DNA of 55,687 nucleotides from Solirubrobacter ginsenosidimutans. GTDB lineage: Bacteria > Actinomycetota > Thermoleophilia > Solirubrobacterales > Solirubrobacteraceae. Every line of letters starts with the position of its first letter. Position 1 is the first letter of the stretch. The stretch spans positions 1 to 55,687 of the forward strand of contig NZ_JAPDOD010000057.1 of the NCBI RefSeq assembly GCF_027587205.1, read 5' to 3'. The position numbers were made by a program, and so were the translations under genes. The notes under the pieces were generated by a model. It ran no database searches, had not been told where the DNA came from, and saw only the letters and a program-made list of their open reading frames with translations. Below are positions 33,901 through 40,792 of this stretch, piece by piece.

Positions 33901-35859
33901 CAACACGTGATGGCCGGCCAGCTGCCGCGCCAGCTCCGGGTAGACGCCGCAGCGGCCGTAGTAGTCGGCGCGGATCGCCAACACCACCGCTGCGCCGTCC
34001 CGCTTGGCGGCCAGCTCGCCGATGAACGCGCGGCGCTCGGCTTCGTCGCGACACACCGTGAACGTCTCCTCGAACTGGTCGACCGCCAGCACCATGCGGC
34101 GGTTGCGCTCGATGCCCGTGGTGGCCCGCGTCAGCTCGGCCAGGGGATGTTCGCCGGGCCGCATGAGGGCCCGCTCCCAGCCCTCACTGCCCGGCAGCAC
34201 GCCGCCCGCCAGCGCGGGCATCAGTCCGGCGCGCACCACTGATGACTTGCCACTGCCGGAGGGCCCGACCACGCCCAACAGCCCGGCGCCGACCAGGCTC
34301 GCGACCAGCTCTGCCACCAGCCGCTCACGCCCGAAGAAGAACGGCGCGTCGTCGACATCGAAGGCCGCCAGTCCCTTGAACGGGCACAGCACGGGCGCTC
34401 CCGGCTCGTCTGCCGCGGCGACGCGGTCACGCGCTGTCTGGAGCGCGAGCACACCGCCGGTCAGCTCTTCCTCCTGGGCGCGCAATCGCTCGCGGTCCGC
34501 CTCAGTTCGCCACGCGGCTACGCTCACCCGGCGCGCGGCCTCCCGCTGCGCCCATTGGCCCGCCAGCTCGTGCATGCGCCGGGGCACGCCGCCGCTGCGT
34601 TCCCACAGCCGGTCGGGCGGGACGGCATGTTCGACGGCGAACGCCCGTACGACCTCGGCATCCAGCGGCGCCAGCGCGAGCACCTCCTCCGGTTGCGCCT
34701 CGGCCACTGCCCGCACATCCCGTCCGCAGACCAACACCAGAGTCGGCGCGACGACGGCCGTCCGCCTCAGCTCAGCCGCCGGAAATGCCAGCTCCCCGTC
34801 GGCGACGTCAACGACCATCAGCGTCGGGCGCGCAGCGGAGGACTGCGGACCCGGGCCAGCCGCCGCCGCGGCGGGCGGACCTGGGCCGCCGACCAGCCGG
34901 ACGACGCCGCCCGCGCGATGCACTTCAGTGGCCAGCTCCGCCGCAAGCCGGGTCTTGCCGATCCCTGCGACCCCGCACACCCCAACGACCCGCCCGGTAC
35001 CGCCGCGCGCGGCCCGCCAATGCTCGCGCAGCCGCTTCAACTCTGCGTCGCGGCCGACCAGCGGTGGTGCCAAGGTGGCGTCGAGCGCTCGCGGCAGCTC
35101 CGGGGCGTCCAGCTCCAGCGACTCGTCGTGGGCGAGCACGGCCTCGTGGAGGCGCGCCAGCTGTGGACCCGGCTCGACGCCGACCGCTTCGACCAGTCTC
35201 TGGCGCGCGTCTCGAAACACCTCCAGCGCCTCGGTCTGGCGTCCGGAGCGATACAGCGCCAGCATCAGCTGCCCGGCGAGCCACTCGCGTTCCGGATGCT
35301 CGACCAGCAGCGGCCGCAACTCACTTACCAAGCCTGCGTCAGCGCCTGCGGCAAGATCGGCGTCGACGCGCGCCTCGATCGCCGCCACCCGCTGTTCCTC
35401 TAGCCGGGCGATCTCGTTGCGCGCGAACGACTCGAATTCCAGCTCCGCCAGGGCGGGGCCTCGCCACAGCCCCAGCGCGTCGCGCAACAGCGCCGCTGCC
35501 CGCTCCGGCTGTCCCGCGGCCAGCGCCCGCCGCCCGGCTTCCACGCCCCGCTCGAACCGCTCCAGGTCGAGTTCGCCCGGCCGCACCCGGAGCCGATAGC
35601 CCGCCGGCGTGGTCTCGATCAGCGCCGGATCGCCGAGCGCCTTGCGTAACCGCGAGACGTAGACGTGAACGGTCTTGACCGCCCCCGCCGGCGCCTCGTC
35701 ACCCCACAGCGCCATCGCGAGTCGCTCCGCGCTCACGGGCTCATTGGCACGCAACAGCAGTACCGCCAGCACCACCCGCACCTTGCCGGCGCCGAGCGCC
35801 ACCGCACCCCGCTCGCCGCGGGCCTCCAACGGCCCGAGAATCCGGAACTGCAGGCCCAT
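30970..35859 (-). CDS. Giant SARP-STAND ATPase-WD40 regulator
   Basis: 1629 aa, ATG at 35859. Order: winged-helix OmpR/SARP DNA-binding domain (1-95); bacterial transcriptional activation (BTAD) domain (about 95-245); a first P-loop GVAGIGKT (296-303); a second, better NACHT/STAND P-loop GPSGSGKS (532-539) with Walker B VLAVDQFEE (590-598); and a winged-helix-like region (ELAHEALLRKWPRLRGWL). One transmembrane helix lies at about 891-912 (LMASALALLATIAGIATIVA), followed by 14 WD40 repeats (about 980-1585), enough for two seven-bladed propellers. The predicted topology puts the DNA-binding part inside and the propellers outside if the helix spans the membrane. It is divergent from a small membrane protein (35975) and paralogous to the gene at 40793. 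Confidence 0.9.
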   Translation of the reverse strand: MGLQFRILGPLEARGERGAVALGAGKVRVVLAVLLLRANEPVSAERLAMALWGDEAPAGAVKTVHVYVSRLRKALGDPALIETTPAGYRLRVRPGELDLERFERGVEAGRRALAAGQPERAAALLRDALGLWRGPALAELEFESFARNEIARLEEQRVAAIEARVDADLAAGADAGLVSELRPLLVEHPEREWLAGQLMLALYRSGRQTEALEVFRDARQRLVEAVGVEPGPQLARLHEAVLAHDESLELDAPELPRALDATLAPPLVGRDAELKRLREHWRAARGGTGRVVGVCGVAGIGKTRLAAELATEVHRAGGVVRLVGGPGPPAAAAAGPGPQSSAARPTLMVVDVADGELAFPAAELRRTAVVAPTLVLVCGRDVRAVAEAQPEEVLALAPLDAEVVRAFAVEHAVPPDRLWERSGGVPRRMHELAGQWAQREAARRVSVAAWRTEADRERLRAQEEELTGGVLALQTARDRVAAADEPGAPVLCPFKGLAAFDVDDAPFFFGRERLVAELVASLVGAGLLGVVGPSGSGKSSVVRAGLMPALAGGVLPGSEGWERALMRPGEHPLAELTRATTGIERNRRMVLAVDQFEETFTVCRDEAERRAFIGELAAKRDGAAVVLAIRADYYGRCGVYPELARQLAGHHVLVSAMRRDELRQAVERPAKRAGLEVEPELTEALLSEVEHEPGALPMLSSALLELWQRRDGRQLRLSSYEASGGVRGAVARHAEQAFARLDTAQQVAARGVLLRLTTEGSDGAIERRRIPLAELDEDVAQVVAILIDERLLTVSAGSVELAHEALLRKWPRLRGWLEEDADGRRLHRRLAEAAREWDAAGRDPGDLYRGARLAAAVEWHAHHDPELNRAERAFLHVSHDAERRDHVRRRRLMASALALLATIAGIATIVAVRGVQRARFEQRAAASRALATSAVAHLGDDPPLAGLLGLEAYRREPTSEARNAVLSMLPTLTGYRRVGRPLEHGAAVESIAISPDGRTLVSGADDGRIWLWDVASRRHIGWLAGHARPVNDVAISPDGRLLASASDDDTVRLWDLAARRPRGRPLVQHKTTATTVAFSPDGTTLASGQGGARLSNAYGQHATVRFWDVASGRALGRPLQIGTTSITELQFSPDGALLATSGDGTLSMWDVAARRPLWHVTELGAGGESVSFSPDGRTVAHIDDDPQLLDVRSGRPLRALEGRTGIDSVVAFSPDGRTLASGGQDGTVQLWSVATHRPRGVLVTDSNRDANLEGVGHVAGVLALAFSPRDDLLATADETGAVQLWNTAAAHPLDRQLPGDRSWIRAIAFTPAGTLASADLDGTLRLWDTRRARTLGPPVRHLGEILSLAADPDGDRLAIAGADGLLSLWSLQGRRPLGRLLNGQSGNVYAVAIDPDGSTLASGGDDGTVRLWDPRSGQPTGPPLNPGAGAIRSVAFGKDGQILAAGAQDGTVRLWDLPRRRPLAPLRGATRFVDALAFSPDGRTLASAGGDGSIWLWNVNTSRPLGPPLTGHADVISALSFSPDGNTLASAGADHTVRLWDVSAHHALGQPLNDATGWVNTLAFSPRGDQLASAGDDGTVRLWDPILWSRDRDALQHRICGVIRRNLTHTEWAQYLPGQAYRDTCPHTA

Positions 35860-35974
35860 CAGTGCCGACTCTACGGCGGTGTTAGCGACTGTTGCAACGA
35901 TGAAAGCGCGGCGAAAGCGAGCGGGCGCACCGTGACCGGCAGTTCACCCACCCGCGCTCCGTCAGGAGGCCCAC

Positions 35975-36307
35975 ATGTCCGCCCAGCTCAGCGCCGCGCC
36001 CCGCCGCGACCAGACCGTCGCGCCGGCGCGCCGGCGCGCCCGCATCGCACTTGCCGTCGCTGGCGTCATCGCGGCGATCGCCGCCGGCGGCCTGGTCGCC
36101 GGCGAGGTCCTGCTCCCCGACCATTCCGGGCCCGCGCAGGACAGCCCGTATGTCCCCAGCGAACAAGCGCTGCGCAGCCTCAGCAACACGGTCGCCGCCG
36201 AGTACCGCATCGGGCTCGCTCCGACCGACGGCGCGAACGTCGCGCCGGACGAAGGCGTGCTGCGCGAGCTCCGCCACAGCATCGCCAACCAGTACCGCAG
36301 CCGCTAG
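35975..36307 (+). CDS. Small membrane-anchored protein with an internal repeat
   Basis: 110 aa, ATG at 35975 with AGGAGG at 35964-35969. A basic N-terminus (RRRARIA) precedes one transmembrane helix (about 23-45, LAVAGVIAAIAAGGLVAGEV). The outer part contains two similar segments, LRSLSNTVAAEYR and LRELRHSIANQYR, about 30 residues apart. No family recognised. It is divergent from the giant WD40 regulator (115-bp spacer) and is followed 28 bp later by a ScyD/ScyE-like gene, so it may be an envelope partner of either. Confidence 0.65.
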   Translation: MSAQLSAAPRRDQTVAPARRRARIALAVAGVIAAIAAGGLVAGEVLLPDHSGPAQDSPYVPSEQALRSLSNTVAAEYRIGLAPTDGANVAPDEGVLRELRHSIANQYRSR

Positions 36308-36335
36308 CCGCTGCGAACAGGACAGGAGGCTCGAG

Positions 36336-37450
36336 ATGAGGATGTTGCCCACCGTCGCACTCGGGATCGGTCTGGCGCTCAGCAGCACCGGCGTCGCCGT
36401 CGCCCAGTCGAGCGACACGATCGTAATGAGCGGTCTACACAATCCACGCGGGCTGACGTTCGGGGCGGCCGACCGCCGCGATCGGTTCGAAGACGGCCCG
36501 CACGCCGCGCTCTACGTGGCCGAGGCGGGAACCGGAGGCGACCTGCGCTGCGCGACGATCCGCGGCCCTGTGTGCGTCGGGCTGACCGGTTCGATCTCCC
36601 GCTACTGGCACGGGCGGCAGCAGCTCGTCGCGCAGGGACTGCCGTCCTACGCGCCCTTCGCGCCGCCGTCCGCAGGGGCCGTCGGCCCTAGCGACGTGTC
36701 CTTCGCCGGCGGACGCGGCTACGTGCTCATCGGGCTGGCCGCCAATCCCGACGTGCGCGCGCAGCTGGCCGAGCACTTCGGCTGGATCGCCCGCTTCCGC
36801 TCCAACGGACGCGTGACGTACACCGTCGACGTCTCCGCCCATGAGACCCAGGCCAACCCCGACGGGGGACTCGTGGAAAGCAACCCAAACGGCCTGCTCG
36901 CCACGCAGGCCCACGCGTCGTCGCCGACGCCGCAGCCAACAGCCTGCTCTCCCTGGATCGCCTCGGACAGGTCTCAACGCTCGCCGTATTCCCCTCGCGT
37001 CCCCAGGGCCGCTCCACCGACGCCGTCCCCACCTCGGTCGCGCGTGGGCCGGACGGCGCGCTCTACGTCGGTGAGCTGACCGGCGTCCCGTTTACCCCCG
37101 GCCAGGCCAACATCTGGCGTCTGGCGCCCGGCCAGCCGCCACAGATCTATTGCACCGGCTTCTCCTACATCATCGATCTCGACGTCGACCGCCACGGCCG
37201 CCTCTACGTCCTCGAACACGCCAGCGCCGCCAACGGCCCCTTCGCCGGCACCCCCGGCCAACTGCTTCGCGTCGCTCCGGATTGCACCCGCACCCCGATC
37301 AGAACCGGCCTGCCCGCGCCGACGTCCGTCGCGATCGGCCCTGACGGCAACCCCTACATCTCAATCAACGGCACCTCAGCCACAACCGGAGAAGTGATCC
37401 GCGTCGAACTCGGGCGCCACGACACGCCCCTCGACGCACAGGCCAACTAG
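36336..37450 (+). pseudogene. ScyD/ScyE-family secreted beta-propeller protein, frameshifted
   Basis: Starts at the ATG at 36336 with AGGAGG at 36324-36329 and a signal peptide (MRMLPTVALGIGLALSSTGV). The first frame reads GLHNPRGLTFGAADR, YVAEAGTGGD and VESNPNGLLATQAH and then leaves the family at about 36914. The family continues in the -1 frame as VVADAAANSLLSLDRLGQVS, ARGPDGALYVGELTGVPFTP, RLYVLEHAS and VAIGPDGNPYISING, ending at TAG 37448-37450. One missing base near 36914 explains it (AHRVVADA would be restored). The result is either a recent pseudogene or a sequencing error; no slippery heptamer is present. Intact, it would be about 370 aa. Confidence 0.75.
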
Positions 37451-37463
37451 CGCCGTCTCACGA

Positions 37464-37497
37464 TCAGAGTCGCCGGGGACGCCTCCGGCGACTCTGA
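37464..37497 (+). terminator. Strong hairpin after the ScyE-like gene
   Basis: A perfect 13-bp stem (TCAGAGTCGCCGG pairing with CCGGCGACTCTGA) around an 8-nt loop, 13 bp after the stop codon at 37450. There is no T run, but hairpins without T tracts are common in high-GC actinobacteria. It probably ends the 35975-37450 transcript. Confidence 0.65.
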
Positions 37498-37721
37498 ACA
37501 CGCCCGCGAGCGCATGCGTGTGACGTTTCGGTCGGTCACGATCGTCCGCAACCGCAGCGGAGAGGACCGCGCGGTTCATGCCGGACGCCTACCCGAGTGT
37601 TGAAAAGCCTTGCTCGCGCCCGCATCGTCGGCCGCCCCGCTCATCGGACTTCGCCCACGCCTGGCGTGGAGCAGGCCCTGCCCGTTCAAGAAGCGCCGAC
37701 ACCGGGGAACAATCCGGGCCA

Positions 37722-38447
37722 ATGCGCTCACTATTGCTCACGGCCGTCGCCCTCGGACTCGCGGCGCCGCCAGCCGCTCAGGCCGCGGCGTTCGAGGTGC
37801 CCTCCCCGCCGACGGCGGGCGTCAGCCTCACCGTCAACGACGACCAGGCGACGATGCGCGTGAGCGCCAAAACGTTCAGGACGATCGCGGGCCGGCCGGC
37901 GCTGATGCGCTGCTTCGGCGCCAGCGGCGGCGAGGCCGGTACCGGCGGGCGCGTGCCGCGCAAACGCGCTCCGATCTCGTTCGGGTTCGTGAGCCGTGCA
38001 GAGGACTTCTGCATGCTCGCCACTCGCGGCCACCCGAGCGTCGATGGGTGCCTGCGCGCCTACGCGCAGCAGACCTGGTGCGTGCGCGCGGCGGCCGCGC
38101 TCACCGACGCCGGCCGTGCCTACCTGGACGAGTTCGCCCGCACCGCCGAGCTCTCGACGGCGTTCACCGCAACCGAGAGCGGCCCCGCGTACGGCCGAAC
38201 GATGCTGCAGACGCTGCAGGCCGACGTCGACGTCGACGTCGTCGGGCTGGCCACGGCGGACGCTGCCCCGCCGCACCGCAGCATCGGCTACTTCGAGGAG
38301 GGCACGACGTCGGTCATCGCGACCGTCCTCGCGGATGGGCGCGTGCGCTACGTCCAGCGCGTCGCTGACGTGTACTCGACCAACGACCCGCGCATTCCGA
38401 CCAACCTGGAGAAGCTGTCGTTCTTCACCATCAAAGGCCAATACTGA
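37722..38447 (+). CDS. Secreted protein of unknown function
   Basis: 241 aa from the ATG at 37722, chosen because it opens a good signal peptide (MRSLLLTAVALGLAAPPAAQ, cleavage near AQA-AA). The frame stays open upstream to 37578 but that part is Arg/Pro-rich and not protein-like. The mature part has Cys residues at GRPALMRCFGA, EDFCMLA, DGCLRAYAQQTWCVRAA, enough for two disulfides outside the cell, and ends STNDPRIPTNLEKLSFFTIK. No family recognised. It follows the strong hairpin at 37464-37497, so it has its own promoter in the 225 bp upstream, which otherwise holds nothing I can identify. Confidence 0.65.
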   Translation: MRSLLLTAVALGLAAPPAAQAAAFEVPSPPTAGVSLTVNDDQATMRVSAKTFRTIAGRPALMRCFGASGGEAGTGGRVPRKRAPISFGFVSRAEDFCMLATRGHPSVDGCLRAYAQQTWCVRAAAALTDAGRAYLDEFARTAELSTAFTATESGPAYGRTMLQTLQADVDVDVVGLATADAAPPHRSIGYFEEGTTSVIATVLADGRVRYVQRVADVYSTNDPRIPTNLEKLSFFTIKGQY

Positions 38448-38606
38448 AATCCCGAGCGCAGGCCGGGCGCACCACGCCGGCGACGATCTGAACCGCACAC
38501 GCGATCACATCGTCGCTTCAGCGTGGCGAGCACACGTTGATCGGACGTGATCGTCGTCTAGGGGGCCTCCTGCGCGGGGTGTCCTCATGCCAATGCAAAC
38601 GCTGAG

Positions 38607-38828
38607 TTGCCGACCCAGGAGGAGACGTTCGTCGTGTTGGCCGGCGAGCTGTCAATCTATCTAGACGAGCCGCCGGAGCGCGTAGACGTGCCGACCGGCG
38701 GAGTCGTGAACGTGCCCGCCGGGACGCCGCTGCAGAGCGCGAACCACGGCGATGTCGACCTGGTCGTCTACGCCTACGGGTATCCGCCGGAGGACACGAC
38801 GGCCGAACTGCTCGATCCCGCGGTCTGA
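38607..38828 (+). pseudogene. Cupin-domain protein, N-terminally truncated or very short
   Basis: 73 aa from a TTG at 38607; the same frame is open back to 38562. TQEETFVVLAGELSIYLDEP followed by GGVVNVPAGTPLQSANHGD is the second half of the first cupin motif and the second motif of a single-domain cupin. The usual upstream GxHxHx metal-ligand half is missing; only PHANAELPTQEE precedes it before a stop at 38559. No ribosome site is visible. I read it as a remnant of a roughly 110-120 aa cupin, though a short functional protein cannot be excluded. Confidence 0.5.
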
Positions 38829-39041
38829 TCAGCGCACGCGGGCGCTTGAGCTCGGCCTCCTAGGCCTTGGCGGGCGCGCCGCGCGCGCCTGGCTGATGAT
38901 CGGGATCCCCTCGTGGTGGGTGATCTCGCGCTCGGCGAGGTCGCGGTGATGGAGCCGGTACGCGGCCGGGACCTCGCGCGTGATCCGCAGGTCCTGGCGC
39001 ACAGTGACGTGGATCTTGGCCGGGTTGACGTCGCACGGTGC
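38829..39041 (-). pseudogene. C-terminal remnant resembling an AbiEi-type antitoxin/transcriptional repressor
   Basis: The minus-strand frame reads IHVTVRQDLRITREVPAAYR, then LHHRDLAEREITHHEGIPII and SQARAARP. This matches the AbiEi-like pattern of an RLH..DL run followed by an IPITSxAR segment. Upstream sequence to about 39260 is open but looks degraded (Arg-rich, no HTH), and no AbiEii nucleotidyltransferase toxin is next to it. The 493 bp between 38828 and 39322 therefore seem to be decayed gene sequence. Confidence 0.4.
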
Positions 39042-39321
39042 TTGTAGCGGCGCGATCGTTGTTCGTGCGCCGGCGCTCGCGTTGCGAGTCGCATGGCGGG
39101 AATCGCGCCCTCGAGCGTGCGGCTGGCCCCGCAGTCGATCCCGTGAGCCTCGGGGTGCGTTGCCTTGGCGCATGAGATGCGAGCCGGCGTACCGCCGCTC
39201 CGAGGCCGGGATTATTGGCCACAGGGCCAGTCTTCCTGCACGGTACTCCCCCGAGGCCGCCATTGCGAGATGTCGCCGGGCCAGTGCCCGTTCGTCGATG
39301 TTGGCAGCGGCGCTGCGCCGG

Positions 39322-40170
39322 TTAGTGGCCGAGCGCCGAGAGTCCGGGGGACGCAGGGAGCGGATGGCGTGAGAAGAAGGCGGCCAGGGCGTTCGCCATT
39401 GCGCCGGGATTTTGCACGTGGAGCAGGTGCGTCGCGGCGGGAAGCTCGAAGGCCTCGACGTTCGGCAGCCAGGCGAGCAGGAGGTCGCGTCGCTCGCGGA
39501 AGGTGGGGATGCTGTTTTCCCCGGTGACGATGAGCGCCGGCTGGGCGATGCGAGCCGCTTCGTCGTGGCCGAACGTCCACTGTGTCACCGCGGGCAGTTC
39601 CTGGCCGAAGAACGTGTCGGCGTCGGCCACGGCCTGGTCGAACGCGTTTGGGAGCGCCTGATCGAGCGCGGCGCGGTAGTCGGGTCCGCAGACGCCGCGC
39701 ATCCAGGTCTCGACGGCTCCTGGCTTGTCGCCTGCGCGGTAGCGCTCCAGCGCGGGCTCGACGACCGCCTTGACCATCTGCAAGTGCACGGCGCTGGGGG
39801 CTGCTGGCCGCGCCGCGTCCAGCAGGGCGAGGGAGTGCACCGCGTCGGGGGCGTCCAGTGCCAGTTGGAGCGCCATGCTCGCGCTGGAGGAGTGGCCGAC
39901 GACGTGGGCGCGCTCGATCCCGAGGTGGCGCATCAGCTTGCGGCAGTGCTGCGCCTGCTGGGCGAGGCTGACCGCACCCGGCAGGCGGTCGCTGCCCGCG
40001 TAGCCGCTGCGGTGGTAGCGGAGCACGGTGAAGCGGCTAGTGAGAGCGCGCTGTTCGATCAACGGCCGGAAGAAGTCGGCGCAGACGCCGGCGTGAATGA
40101 GCACGACCGGCTCGCCGGTGCCGCGGATCTCGTACTCGAGCTCGATGCCGTCGATCGGTGCCCGCTGCAT
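39322..40170 (-). CDS. Alpha/beta hydrolase
   Basis: 282 aa, ATG at 40170. Canonical alpha/beta hydrolase order: oxyanion strand PVVLIHAGVCADFF, RYHRSGYAGSD, nucleophile Ser94 in VGHSSSASMALQLAL (GxSxS instead of the usual GxSxG), a cap region (RYRAGDKPGAVETWMRGVCG), an acid-bearing strand PALIVTGENSIPTFRERR and His in LPAATHLLHVQNP. It is probably cytoplasmic, as no signal is present. The substrate cannot be read from sequence; relatives include haloalkane dehalogenase-like and esterase enzymes. It appears to be a single-gene unit; the 222 bp upstream show no further gene. Confidence 0.85.
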   Translation of the reverse strand: MQRAPIDGIELEYEIRGTGEPVVLIHAGVCADFFRPLIEQRALTSRFTVLRYHRSGYAGSDRLPGAVSLAQQAQHCRKLMRHLGIERAHVVGHSSSASMALQLALDAPDAVHSLALLDAARPAAPSAVHLQMVKAVVEPALERYRAGDKPGAVETWMRGVCGPDYRAALDQALPNAFDQAVADADTFFGQELPAVTQWTFGHDEAARIAQPALIVTGENSIPTFRERRDLLLAWLPNVEAFELPAATHLLHVQNPGAMANALAAFFSRHPLPASPGLSALGH

Positions 40171-40392
40171 TGCCGCACTCCTCTCGCGTTGAGCGCACGT
40201 TCGGCCGCAGCTGCCGCGATGTCACTCGATCCTACGCCTGACCCCACTCGATTTCGACCAGGCTGAGCCCACGCGGGGAACAACGGCCCGCCGCGCTACC
40301 GCGAGCGCGTGTGCGGCTCGATCACGAATGTCGAGCCGCACTGCGCGGTATGTGCGGGTCATGTATTGAACCGACGTCGATGGCGAGCCGGG

Positions 40393-40680
40393 TTAGGCGG
40401 CGACGTGGCGGCGGATGCGGATGCGCACGCCGGTGGCGGTGGCGGTGGCGGCGGCCAGCAGGATGACGCCGGCGGCGACGGAGATCAGCGTCCAGTCGTT
40501 CCCGGTGTCCGTGGCGGGGGCCGGCGTGACCGCAGGCGCCGGGCCGCTGGCGGGCTCGCGCGGCCAGCGTGCGTTGTGCTCCGAGACCGGGACGGACTGG
40601 GCGGTGGCGGGGCCGGCGAGCAGCGCGAAGGCGAGCACGGCGGCGACGGCGAGGCGGTGGATGTGGGTGGTGATCGTCAT
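40393..40680 (-). CDS. Small secreted/membrane protein with C-terminal anchor
   Basis: 95 aa from the ATG at 40680. A signal peptide (HRLAVAAVLAFALLAGPATA, cleavage near TAQ) is followed by about 35 polar, Pro-rich residues (SGPAPAVTPAPATDTGND), a second hydrophobic helix (WTLISVAAGVILLAAATATA) and a short basic tail (RIRIRRHVAA). This is the layout of a small surface protein anchored by its C-terminus. It is divergent from the second giant WD40 regulator (112-bp spacer), as 35975 is from the first, suggesting each regulator may have a small envelope partner. Confidence 0.6.
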   Translation of the reverse strand: MTITTHIHRLAVAAVLAFALLAGPATAQSVPVSEHNARWPREPASGPAPAVTPAPATDTGNDWTLISVAAGVILLAAATATATGVRIRIRRHVAA

Positions 40681-40792
40681 GGTTGGGAGCCTGCGCCACG
40701 CCGGTCTAAACGCGGTCGCACGGCCGTTTAGACCACGCGTAGACCGGGCTCGGTAACCGTCACGTTGATTGAGCCCCGAGGAGGTGATTGGG

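Noticed and set aside
36905..36920. Programmed frameshifting in the ScyE-like gene
   Set aside because: No slippery heptamer or downstream hairpin is visible; a simple one-base loss explains the sequence.
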